DNA of 16,197 nt from Lysobacterales bacterium (GTDB lineage Bacteria; Pseudomonadota; Gammaproteobacteria; Xanthomonadales; SZUA-36), in assembly GCA_026196445.1 (NCBI GenBank), contig JAPHTE010000128.1, positions 1-16,197 on the forward strand, read 5' to 3'. The notes under the pieces were generated by a model that saw nothing but the letters and a program-made list of their open reading frames with translations, made no database searches and was not told the origin of the DNA. How positions within the stretch are numbered: the first letter of the stretch is position 1; each line of letters begins with the position of its first letter. Below, one piece after another: positions 7,646 to 15,626 of this stretch. A program made the translations under genes and the position numbers.

Positions 7646-8692
7646 TTAACTGTCGGCGATGGTTACCACCTGGCCCGGTTGCAGACGCTCACCACCGCGG
7701 GTCACGATACGGTCACCTTTTTCGACTTCACCAATGACCTCGACAAAACCACCCAGGCCAATACCGGTTTCGACCGTGACTTTTTCAACCGTGTTGTCAT
7801 CGTTGACCCGCATGACAAAGATATTCGACCCGCGCAACACCAGGCCATCACGCGGAATGGCCACCAGTTCGCGGGGCTCGCTATTGGGTAGTGCTACCCG
7901 GACCGGGCTGCCGATGATCCAGGCCGGATCGTTGGCGGCGATACGCACCTCGAACATACGAGATCGCTCGTCGCCGACCGGGATCACGTAGTTGACCGGA
8001 CTCAGCGATTCACGCCGGCCATGCTCGATGGTCACCTGCATGCCTTCGCGGATCCAACTCACGACCGACAACGGTGCCTGGGCACGTATTTCGCGGTGTT
8101 CGGTATCCACCAGCCGCGCAACCTGCGCCCCACGATTGACGAACTCGCCCAGTTGCACCAGACGCTCGGCCACCACGCCGGGGAACGGCGCCAGCACCTC
8201 GGTCTGGGCGATACGGCGTTTGATCTGGGCGATGGCGACTTCGGCACGCTTGATTTCCTGGCGTGTCATGTCCAGTTGTGATTGCGCTTCGTCCAGTTGC
8301 GTGGCTGAGGCGTTATTGCTGGCGGCCAGCTTTTTGAACCGTTGCAGGGAACTGTCGCGGTACTTGAGCTGGGATTTCAGGCTGCCGAGGCGGGCCTCGC
8401 TGTCCGCCAGCTCCAGTTGCAAGTCCCTGGCGTCGATACGAGCGATTGGCTGGCCTTCTTCGATCCGTGAACCAACATCGGCAACCCAGGTGATACGGCC
8501 ATCCGTTTCTGCCGCGATACGTGCGTCGTTACGCGCGATCACGGTTCCTGACACCCACAATGTGGCCGAGAAAGTATCCCGCTGTGCCTGTTCGACACGC
8601 ACCGGCGCCGCGGGTGTCTGTGGTTCATCCTGCGCCCATGCTACGAGTGGCAGCAAACAGGTGATCAATGTGAATCGTGTGATGTGTTTCAT
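7646..8692 (-). CDS. RND efflux membrane fusion protein (periplasmic adaptor)
   Basis: This is the periplasmic adaptor that links an inner-membrane RND pump to an outer-membrane channel. Its 348 residues are typical of the HlyD/AcrA family. Residues 1-20 form a signal peptide ending LVAWA before QDEP; no lipobox cysteine follows, so it is not a lipoprotein. A lipoyl/barrel-sandwich half (VSGTVIARNDARIAAETDGRI, here residues ~48-68) precedes an alpha-helical hairpin at about 95-165. The second lipoyl half (TEVLAPFPGVVAERLVQLG) and beta-barrel and membrane-proximal domains follow to the end (PRDGLVLRGSNIFVM, GLGGFVEVIGEVEKGDRIV). It starts 13 bp after the pump gene with a GAGGAA ribosome site, so the two are one operon. 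No outer-membrane factor gene lies nearby, so a shared TolC-like channel is likely. Substrate unknown. Confidence 0.93.
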   Translation of the reverse strand: MKHITRFTLITCLLPLVAWAQDEPQTPAAPVRVEQAQRDTFSATLWVSGTVIARNDARIAAETDGRITWVADVGSRIEEGQPIARIDARDLQLELADSEARLGSLKSQLKYRDSSLQRFKKLAASNNASATQLDEAQSQLDMTRQEIKRAEVAIAQIKRRIAQTEVLAPFPGVVAERLVQLGEFVNRGAQVARLVDTEHREIRAQAPLSVVSWIREGMQVTIEHGRRESLSPVNYVIPVGDERSRMFEVRIAANDPAWIIGSPVRVALPNSEPRELVAIPRDGLVLRGSNIFVMRVNDDNTVEKVTVETGIGLGGFVEVIGEVEKGDRIVTRGGERLQPGQVVTIADS

Positions 8693-8705
8693 TTCAATTC
8701 CTCAC

Positions 8706-11700
8706 TCAGGCTGTGGATTCCAGCACAGCCTTGGCTGGTGTTTCCGTAGCGGGTGTCTTGACTTTACTGGCTTTGCCGAGCCGTAACATGCAGGGCAATA
8801 GCATCAGGGTGAATACCAGGCTGAAAGCCATGCCTCCAACGATGGAGGCGGCCAGGCCACGGTAAATAACGCTGCCTTCTCCAGGGATCAGCAGTAGCGG
8901 CAACATGCCGAAGATACTGGTCAAGGTGCTCATGAAAATGGGCCGCAAGCGAATCTTCAGGGCATTTTCCACGGCCTCGTTACGCTCCATCCCGTCGCGT
9001 TCGGCCTGGCGTGTCCGGTCGACCAGCAGGATCGCGTTGTTGACCACCAGGCCCAGCAGAATGATGAAACCGATCATGGTCAGCAGATCCATCGGCTGGA
9101 AGGTGAACAGGTTCAGGGTGCGAATGGCAATGACCCCGCCGACACCGGCCAGCGGGATGGTCAAGACCACCAGTGCGCTATCCTTCAATGACCGGAACAG
9201 GCCGGCCATCAGCATGAACAGGATAAACAAGGCCATCAGGAAGTTGCGGCTCATGGTTGAGATGGCTTCGGTCAACGCGTCCGCGCTGCCACCGTACTGG
9301 ATGGATCCATCAGCCGGTAACGTTGCCCGCAAGCCGGGCTCCACGTCCGTCTTGATCTGTGCAATGGCGGTTTCCAGCGAAACATTGTCCGGCGGACTCA
9401 GGTTGACACTGACCGTGCGCCGGCCATTGACCCGGCGAATATTGCCCGGACCCGTGGCGCGCTCGATACCTACCAGTTCGCCCAGTGGCACGACTTCACC
9501 GCTCGGTGTCATGACCGGTGTCGTCACCAGTTGTTCGGGGGTTTGCCAACCCTCGGCCCGCATGATGATATCCATGCGGTTCTCACCGTTGAAATACTCA
9601 CCCAGCCACAAGCCATTGCCCAATGTGCGTACCATGGATGCCACGCCACGCCGGTCCAGGCCGACTTCGTTGATGCGTGCGTCATCGGGCGTGATTCTCA
9701 GCTCGGGTTCGGCCAGTTCAATACCGGGGAAGGTCTGCACGTTTGCACCGGGGAAGGCCTCCCGCAGACGTTTCTGTGCCTCAGCCGCTGTCGCATACAG
9801 TCCGTCCTGGTCAGCCGACTGGATGTGCATCGATATGTCGCGGCCACCACCGAAGCCGCCAAACAGGTTGCCCTGCATGGCAAAACCCTCGAAGTCGGGG
9901 ATATCCACCAGCACATCGTTCCTGACGATCTCCAGCAATTCGTTGACCCGGCTCTGGTCCAGTACACGGGCGCCGATGGTGCCGCCACCCGGCCAGGTCA
10001 GGATATAGTAATTTTTCAACGCCGGCTCTTTGATGCCATCCATGTACGGTTGCAGTCGTTGGACCAGCTTGCTGATGACTTCGCGTTCATTGGTCTCAAC
10101 ATTGTTGCCCGGAGGAAACTGCAGGAAAGCGTCGACTGCGTCTCGTTTGACGGGTGGCAGGTAGTCCAGTTGCGGGAACAGCATCCAGGTCACCAGCAAG
10201 GGTGCGGTGATCAGGCTGGTGATCAGGATCGCGCGGCGTTTGCCGGTCGCGCTGACCTTCATCAGTGAGGCGGCCAGTTTTGACCAGCCCTGGTTGTTGT
10301 CTCGAGAATCACTTTTGGGTTTCAACCAACTGCCGGCCATCGTGGGCAGGATCGTCAGGGCGACTACCAGGGATATCACCACGGCAATGGAGATGGTCAG
10401 CGCCAGATCCGCAAACAACTGGCCCTCGACATCCTGCAGAAATAACACCGGCAGGAAAATGGCCACCGTGGTCGCGGTCGACGCCAAAAGTGCGCCCTTG
10501 ACCTGGTTCGTGCCGGCCAGGGCCGCAACGGTCGGTGTCTCACCGCGTTCACGCAGACGCACGATGTTTTCCGAGACCACGATAGCGGCATCCAGCACCA
10601 TGCCCACGGCAAAGGCCAACCCGGCCAGCGAAATGACATTCAGGCTGCGGCCGGTCAGGTTCAAAACCACGAAGGTGGACAATAACGAGATCGGGATGGC
10701 GGTTGCGATCAGTATCGTGGCGCGGCGGTCACGCATAAACAGCCATAAAATGCCGACCGCCAGTAGCACACCGAGCAACAGGTTATTTCTCACCATGCTG
10801 ACCGCACGGTTGATGAATACCGAGGCGTCAAACGACTGCTGGATGTCCAGGCCTTTAGCCGCCAGTGGCCCGTCCCGCAGTTCGGCGACTGCGTCCTTGA
10901 CCAGGGTCAGCGTGCCCAGCACGTTGGCGCCGTTGGCACGGTCGACCCTGAGGCTCATGGCCGGGTTGCCGTTCTGGATGGCGATCTGCTGTTTCTTGCC
11001 GCGAGCCACCCGCACGTCGGCGATATCGCCCAGGCGGATGGGCCGGCCTTCACGCCATTCGAGGATCAGGTCCTTGAACTGCAGGGGGTCATAGCGGCCT
11101 TCGAAACGCAGCGTGTATTGCCGGCGTCCGACGTCCACGAAACCACCCGATACATCGGTTGAACGGCTGGTGCGAGCCGCCACAGAACCCAGTTCGATAC
11201 CATATTCCGCAGCCTTGTAAGGATCGATGGTAATCTGCAGTTCTTCGGCTGCGCCGGCATTGATCTGTACACCGGCCACGCCTTCGATGGACTCCAGTTT
11301 TGGCTTGACCGTGTCCATTACATACTGGCTGTAGTCCTCTATGTTGCCTGGCGTGCCGGGCAGTTTCTGCACAAAGAACCAGCTCAGGGCCTGGTTGGCG
11401 CCACCGTCACCACCCAGGTTGACAACGGGTGGATCGGAATCGGCCGGCATGGAGGGCAGACGGTTCAAGCGCCCGATCACTTCCATCAGGGTCGCCTGCA
11501 TGTCGGTGCCCAGGGCGAATTCCATGTTGATCCAGGCACCGCCGTTGAAGGCGTTGGACGACATGGTTTCAACACCGGGTATACCCTGCAGAACCTCTTC
11601 CATGGGTTCCAGGATCTCTGATTCCACTTCCTTGGGTGAAGCTGCACGCCAACCGGCAAATACGGTGATCTGGGGCAGGTCGATGTCCGGAAATAGCTGG

Positions 11701-11801
11701 ACCGGTAACTTGTTGAGGCTGAATAATCCAAACAGCGTAACGATGGCTACCGCCACTGCCACACCGGCTGGATTTTTAACCGCGCGTTCGGTGATACCCA
11801 T
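8706..11801 (-). CDS. RND efflux transporter permease (HAE1/AcrB-like)
   Basis: This proton-driven inner-membrane pump exports drugs or other amphiphilic compounds, or possibly a native metabolite, with the adaptor encoded just downstream. At 1031 residues it has the normal family length, with one membrane helix near residues 13-30, a periplasmic loop, helices 2-6 at about 340-500, a second loop, and helices 8-12 at about 855-1010. The FPDIDLPQITV start is typical. In helix 4, GMVLDAAIVVSENI carries Asp404 at the place of AcrB Asp407, but the neighbour matching Asp408 is Ala. In helix 10, GLVVNNAILLVD has Asn921 where AcrB has Lys940. Such variants are frequent in RND branches outside the AcrB group, so the proton relay may differ from AcrB. 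The gene precedes its adaptor, the reverse of the acrAB order. GGGAGAG lies about 11 bp before the ATG. Confidence 0.93.
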   Translation of the reverse strand: MGITERAVKNPAGVAVAVAIVTLFGLFSLNKLPVQLFPDIDLPQITVFAGWRAASPKEVESEILEPMEEVLQGIPGVETMSSNAFNGGAWINMEFALGTDMQATLMEVIGRLNRLPSMPADSDPPVVNLGGDGGANQALSWFFVQKLPGTPGNIEDYSQYVMDTVKPKLESIEGVAGVQINAGAAEELQITIDPYKAAEYGIELGSVAARTSRSTDVSGGFVDVGRRQYTLRFEGRYDPLQFKDLILEWREGRPIRLGDIADVRVARGKKQQIAIQNGNPAMSLRVDRANGANVLGTLTLVKDAVAELRDGPLAAKGLDIQQSFDASVFINRAVSMVRNNLLLGVLLAVGILWLFMRDRRATILIATAIPISLLSTFVVLNLTGRSLNVISLAGLAFAVGMVLDAAIVVSENIVRLRERGETPTVAALAGTNQVKGALLASTATTVAIFLPVLFLQDVEGQLFADLALTISIAVVISLVVALTILPTMAGSWLKPKSDSRDNNQGWSKLAASLMKVSATGKRRAILITSLITAPLLVTWMLFPQLDYLPPVKRDAVDAFLQFPPGNNVETNEREVISKLVQRLQPYMDGIKEPALKNYYILTWPGGGTIGARVLDQSRVNELLEIVRNDVLVDIPDFEGFAMQGNLFGGFGGGRDISMHIQSADQDGLYATAAEAQKRLREAFPGANVQTFPGIELAEPELRITPDDARINEVGLDRRGVASMVRTLGNGLWLGEYFNGENRMDIIMRAEGWQTPEQLVTTPVMTPSGEVVPLGELVGIERATGPGNIRRVNGRRTVSVNLSPPDNVSLETAIAQIKTDVEPGLRATLPADGSIQYGGSADALTEAISTMSRNFLMALFILFMLMAGLFRSLKDSALVVLTIPLAGVGGVIAIRTLNLFTFQPMDLLTMIGFIILLGLVVNNAILLVDRTRQAERDGMERNEAVENALKIRLRPIFMSTLTSIFGMLPLLLIPGEGSVIYRGLAASIVGGMAFSLVFTLMLLPCMLRLGKASKVKTPATETPAKAVLESTA

Positions 11802-11893
11802 TGCCTTGATGACTCTCCCGGTAAGTTTCTTGTTTAAGGATTGGACGCGGAATTCAAGCCGAACGTTACCAATCCACTATTCTGTCAGGGTAG

Positions 11894-11935
11894 ATTAGAG
11901 TGTCGTAATGGTGTTTAGTTGTGACGAAAGTCACG
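11894..11935 (-). promoter_or_regulatory. Candidate CRP-type class II promoter of the RND operon
   Basis: On the minus strand CGTGA-N6-TCACA (11935-11920) matches the CRP/Vfr consensus TGTGA-N6-TCACA at nine of ten defined bases. A -10 candidate TCTAAT (11899-11894, five of six bases) lies downstream. A start near 11886 would put the site centre at about -41.5, the position of a class II CRP activator site, and no good -35 is present, as expected for an activated promoter. The leader to the ATG at 11801 would be about 85 nt. All of this is pattern reading. Confidence 0.4.
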
Positions 11936-11942
11936 TATTGCG

Positions 11943-11954
11943 GTAACCGGTTAC
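11943..11954. repeat. Perfect 12-bp palindrome GTAACCGGTTAC
   Basis: GTAACCGGTTAC reads the same on both strands. It lies just upstream of the CRP-like site of the RND operon, and a related half site GTTACC occurs at 11865-11870, downstream of the candidate -10. It could be the operator of a dimeric regulator of the pump. No regulator gene is adjacent, so this is uncertain. Confidence 0.35.
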
Positions 11955-11997
11955 TTCGTGTCGGCAAGCCGAACCGGTATGGGATGAAGCGATCGAG

Positions 11998-12022
11998 AAA
12001 AAGCCGGGCCGGTTGGCCCGGC
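11998..12022 (-). terminator. Rho-independent terminator of the TPR operon
   Basis: On the minus strand, GCCGGGCC (12022-12015) and GGCCCGGC (12010-12003) form a perfect 8-bp GC stem with a 4-nt loop, followed by five T (12002-11998). It lies 13 bp after the stop of the second TPR gene, so the RND operon further on needs its own promoter. Confidence 0.88.
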
Positions 12023-12035
12023 AGGTATTTTACAG

Positions 12036-13667
12036 TCAGTCGATTTTATCGAGCAGAGCCTGGAACCGGGGGATCGCCCGCAAGGAATCCAGGTCGCTGT
12101 CAGTTTCCAGCCAGGCACGGTCGCCCCAACCCAGCTTGATGGCCTTTTCCAGTAGTTCCATGGCGCGATCAGATTCACCCAGCAGGGCATAGGTGCAGGC
12201 GACATTGTATAAAACCATGGGCTCGTCACGGCCAGCCTCAAAGGCCCTGCCGGCCCATTCCATGGCGCGTTGTTCATCACCCATCGACGACAAGTTTGCG
12301 GCGCCAATATACAACGCCCTTGTATCGTCGGGATTCATATCGAGATGCCGTTCGATCAGTTCAATGGTGCGTTGGCGCGCCGCCATCGCATCGTCCGCGC
12401 GGCCCAGGGCCGTGTAGGCCAGGGCCAGGAAACTGGGTGGTTGGTAGTCCGCCGGGTTCACTTCCGAGGCCTGGATAAACAACCGCGCCGCTTTTTCATA
12501 ATTACCCTGCGAACTACAACTCAGGGCGTAGAAGAAATAGGATTCGAACAACTTGGGATTCAGCAGTATCGCGGTTTCAAAATGTTTTTCGGCCCGTTGG
12601 TATTCCTCGTTGATAAACAACGACAAGCCCCGGGAGGCGTGGGCTTCGGCCGAATCCGGGTCAAGTTCGACGGCATGTTGGCTGGCCTCCAACGCCTTGG
12701 TCGCATTCTGCGGCGACGCATCCGAAAAACGGAACATCTGCGAATAGGTATCGGCTATGCCCGCGTAGGCGATGGCGTAATTCGGATCCAGTTCGATGGC
12801 CTTGTCGTACATCCTGATGGCGTGCTCGAAATTGCGTGAGGACATGGCGTACATGAATTTACGGCCTTTCAGGTAATAGTCATAGGCCTCGGGGTTGGAT
12901 GTCGCGACGTACTGCAGGGCCCGCCGGTCCTTTGGTGTCAGGGTCATTTGCAGGGCATCAACGATGTTTTGCGCGATGTCATCCTGGATCGCGAATACAT
13001 CCTTCATCTCGCGGTCATAGGTCTCGGACCACAAGTGTGAATCTGTCGAGGTCTCGATCAACTGACCGGTGATACGCACACGGTCGCCCGCCCTGCGCAC
13101 ACTGCCCTCCAGCACGGTGCCAACATTCAGCCGGCGCGCGACTTCCGGGATGTCAAAATCCTTGCCCTTGAAGGCAAACGAGGAAGTCCTCGACGCCACC
13201 CGCAACTTGGGCAGCTTGACCAGCAGGTTCAGTATCTCTTCTGAAATCCCGTCACTGAAATATTCGTTCTCAGCATCCCCGCTCATATTGACAAACGGCA
13301 AGACCGCGATGGATTTGAGATCGATATTATCCGGCGCTGATTCTGCTGGTTTCGCCAACGGCTGTGCGGATGTTTCCGGCTTGGATTCGGTTCCGGACGG
13401 TACCTGTTCCAGTGTGCGGTGGATGCCATCGGGACCAATATCAAAGGCCCAGGCCAGCATGATGGCAAGTACAAACCCCAGCGCTACCAGCACCGTCACC
13501 AGCGTGACGCTCCAATCCGGCAGATTCAGGTTGGGCAGGACCGTGGACGAAACCTCGATGACGATCCAGCCGGCAATCGCGTACAACACGATGACACGGG
13601 TCACGCGGCGGCGCTTTAATTCCGAAAATATGCGCCCCAAACCGGTTTGCTGCTGTCCTTCGCTCAT
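12036..13667 (-). CDS. Membrane-anchored TolB-like/TPR protein (downstream paralogue)
   Basis: This 543-residue protein has a basic N-terminus (ELKRRRV, 16-22), two membrane segments at about 23-44 and 52-75, and a Pro-rich linker at about 86-115. A COG5616-type TolB-like domain starts at KSIAVLPFVNMSGD (118 on) and runs to about 245, with the hallmark FSDGISEEILNLL. TPR repeats follow from about 265 to 535 (NYAIAYAGIADTYSQ, SAEAHASRGLSLF and similar). In other proteins this TolB-like/TPR unit is joined to adenylate cyclase or CadC-type DNA-binding domains; here neither is present, only the two-helix anchor. It probably works as a scaffold or sensor at the membrane, but the function is unknown. 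Its ATG overlaps the stop of the upstream paralogue (ATGA), so translation is coupled. A strong terminator follows. Confidence 0.88.
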   Translation of the reverse strand: MSEGQQQTGLGRIFSELKRRRVTRVIVLYAIAGWIVIEVSSTVLPNLNLPDWSVTLVTVLVALGFVLAIMLAWAFDIGPDGIHRTLEQVPSGTESKPETSAQPLAKPAESAPDNIDLKSIAVLPFVNMSGDAENEYFSDGISEEILNLLVKLPKLRVASRTSSFAFKGKDFDIPEVARRLNVGTVLEGSVRRAGDRVRITGQLIETSTDSHLWSETYDREMKDVFAIQDDIAQNIVDALQMTLTPKDRRALQYVATSNPEAYDYYLKGRKFMYAMSSRNFEHAIRMYDKAIELDPNYAIAYAGIADTYSQMFRFSDASPQNATKALEASQHAVELDPDSAEAHASRGLSLFINEEYQRAEKHFETAILLNPKLFESYFFYALSCSSQGNYEKAARLFIQASEVNPADYQPPSFLALAYTALGRADDAMAARQRTIELIERHLDMNPDDTRALYIGAANLSSMGDEQRAMEWAGRAFEAGRDEPMVLYNVACTYALLGESDRAMELLEKAIKLGWGDRAWLETDSDLDSLRAIPRFQALLDKID

Positions 13668-15314
13668 CCGGTTTGCTCGATACGGTTTATCAGCTCCTTG
13701 AAGCGCTCATCACTCCGCAAGGTATCGAGATCGCTGTCCGTTTCCAGCCATTCACGGTCACCCCAACCCTGGGTAACCGCCTTGGTCAGTAATTCAATTG
13801 AGCGGTCGGGATCCCCCTGCAGGGCATAAAAACAGGCAACGTTGTACAGCACCACGGGCTCGTCCTGGTCCTGGCCCAGTGCACGCTCGGCCAGTTCCAC
13901 GCCCTTTTGGTTTTCACCGACTTTCACCAGGTTCTGCGCACCGAAGTACAAGGCGCGCGTGTCGTGCGGATTCATTTCGAGATGCCGCTGGATGGTTTCC
14001 AGCGCACCCAACCTGACCCGCATTTCGTCGTGCTTGCGCCCTAAAGAGGTATACACCTGGGCCAGGAACATCGGCGCCTGGTAGTCCGCCGGGTTAACTT
14101 CTATGGCCTTGATGTACATTTTCTCGGCGGTTTCAAAATCCGAATTGGAGGAACAGGCCAGGCCGTAGTAATAATAGGCGTCGAACAAGTTCGGGTTCAG
14201 TTGGATCGCAAACTCGAATTCCTTCTTTGCTGCCTCGAACTGACCACTGATAAACAGCGACAGGCCACGCGACGCATGCGGCTCGGCTGCGTCCGGATCC
14301 AGCGCAATCGCCTTTTCACTGGCCTCGACCGATTTCCTGACATTTTCCTTCGAGGCATCTGCATAGCGATACAGGTGGGAATAAGCATCGGCGATGCCGG
14401 CGTAGGCCAGTGCAAACTTGGCGTCGACATTGATGGCCTGCTCGAACATGCGAATCGCGTGCTCATAATCGCGACGCGTCATGGTGTACATGAAACTACG
14501 GCCGCGCAGGTAGAAATCAAAGGCCTGCGTATTGGATGTCGCCACGTACTGAATTGCGCGCCGTTCTTTTGGGGACAACGTCACTTCCAGGGCATTGACG
14601 ATGTTCTGTGCGATCTCGTCCTGGATCGCAAAAACGTCATCCATTTCGCGGTCATAAGTCTCCGACCACAGGTGTGAATCCGACACCGCCTCGATCAACT
14701 GGGCCGTGATTCGCACCCGCTCCCCGGCTCGGCGAACGCTGCCCTCTAAAACCGTATCGACCCCGAGTTCACGGGCCACTGTTGGAATGTTGGCCTCTTT
14801 ACCTTTAAAAATAAACGAGGAGGTCCTGGAAGCGACCTTGAGTTGCGGCAGCTTGACCAGCAGGTTGAGGATTTCCTCGGCAATACCGTCACTGAAGTAC
14901 TCGTTCTCCGTGTCACCACTCATGTTGACAAAAGGTAAAACCGCGATGGACTTACGCTGATCCAAATCCATCGGTTTTGCGGGTAATTCCCGCTTACCCT
15001 TGTCTGGCGCGCCGGCGGGTGGGGGTTCAACGCTTGCCGGTTCAGTCTTCCTGGCAGGCGTTCGCTGCAAACCGCCGGGGCCTATGTCGAAGGCCCAGGC
15101 CAGCATGACCGCAATCACGAAACCCAGCGACACCAGCAGGATGACCAGGGTCGTGGTCCAGTCGGGCAGGTTCAATCCGGGCAAAACGGTAGAGGTGACC
15201 TCGATCACGACCCAACCCGCGATGGCGTAAAGGACAATGACCCGGATGACCCGCCGCCGGCGAAGCTCTGCGAAAAAGTCTGAGATTGATTTCTCCCTGT
15301 TCCAAGCCGCTCAT
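13664..15314 (-). CDS. Membrane-anchored TolB-like/TPR protein (upstream paralogue, 5' frameshift)
   Basis: This protein has the same architecture as its downstream neighbour and is well over half identical by eye, including IAVLPFVNMSGDTENEYF and HLWSETYDREMDDVFAIQDE, then TPR repeats. The uninterrupted frame begins only at a GTG at 15208, inside the first membrane segment. Upstream in that frame the sequence still codes FFAELRRRRVIRVIVLYAIAG, matching the paralogue's N-terminus, but meets a stop with no ATG, GTG or TTG start. The fitting start, ATG at 15314 (MSGLEQGEINLRLF), is in another frame. Removing one T from the TTTTT run (15277-15273) joins them to a 549-residue protein whose first 22 residues line up without gaps with the paralogue's MSEGQQQTGLGRIFSELKRRRV (22 residues). 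It may be a real mutation, an assembly error or a +1 frameshift site. The predicted role is as for the paralogue. Confidence 0.8.
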
Positions 15315-15394
15315 ACCTGCATTTTTGAGCGGGATAATTCTATGTCTGGATTACGAGCCAGATGGCGCTTACATGAAGAATAGAAGCCCCATTG

Positions 15395-15416
15395 GCCAAA
15401 GTCTACACGCTTTGGC
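15395..15416. repeat. Inverted repeat GCCAAAG-N8-CTTTGGC
   Basis: GCCAAAG (15395-15401) and CTTTGGC (15410-15416) are perfect 7-bp inverted arms around 8 bp. No T-run follows on either strand, so an operator is more likely than a terminator. It lies about 80 bp upstream of the TPR operon start. Confidence 0.35.
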
Positions 15417-15502
15417 GATCTTGTAGCTGCTTTTCAATTGAATGGTAGCCGTGGTTTCACCGCCATTTATCAATCCTCCAACACTGAAACCGATGACCCT
15501 TA

Positions 15503-15533
15503 ACCTGATTGGCTCGATTGACCTGGATCAGGT
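15503..15533. repeat. Inverted repeat ACCTGAT-N17-ATCAGGT
   Basis: ACCTGAT (15503-15509) and ATCAGGT (15527-15533) are perfect 7-bp inverted arms, with a further ACCTG at 15521-15525 that can pair with CAGGT (15529-15533). The repeat ends about 26 bp before the porin -35 and could bind an activator. Confidence 0.3.
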
Positions 15534-15559
15534 AAGTGCTGATGTATGTCTGTTCTTTA

Positions 15560-15588
15560 TTGAGAATGATTCTTATTTGCATTAAGAT
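15560..15588 (+). promoter_or_regulatory. Sigma-70-like promoter of the porin
   Basis: TTGAGA (15560-15565, five of six bases) and TAAGAT (15583-15588, four of six) are 17 bp apart. A start near 15595 gives a leader of about 32 nt. The Fur-like box covers the -35 and part of the spacer. Confidence 0.45.
15561..15575. promoter_or_regulatory. Fur-like box
   Basis: TGAGAATGATTCTTA fits the 7-1-7 Fur consensus TGATAATNATTATCA at 11 of 14 defined positions, and its arms are inverted repeats with one mismatch. The 19-bp window 15562-15580 fits the classical Fur box at 13 of 19. Placed over the -35 region, it would repress the porin when iron is plentiful. Zur uses similar sites and cannot be excluded. 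Confidence 0.5.
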
Positions 15589-15626
15589 GCCGATCTTGAT
15601 TAAAAACCAGAACAAAGGAAACAGTC

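Larger units (their letters stand above)
15315..15626. promoter_or_regulatory. Divergent regulatory region between TPR operon and porin
   Basis: No gene is visible in these 312 bases. They hold a possible -10 for the TPR operon on the minus strand (TAGAAT, 15342-15337, no clear -35), two inverted repeats and a 10-bp palindrome TTCAATTGAA (15433-15442), and the porin promoter with a Fur-like box. Confidence 0.5.

Noticed and set aside
8905..10008. Long plus-strand open frame of 367 codons.
   Set aside because: It is antisense to the RND pump, has a biased Ser/Arg-rich composition and resembles no family; it is a shadow of the real gene.
15484..15545. Resemblance to the 3' half of a TPP riboswitch (CTGAAA, then ACCCTTAACCTGAT, then CTGGATCAGGTAA).
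   Set aside because: The GGGGTGC strand and the closing GCGTAGGGA are missing, the CTGAGA is imperfect, and the segment lies upstream of the likely porin promoter, so it would not be transcribed with the porin.
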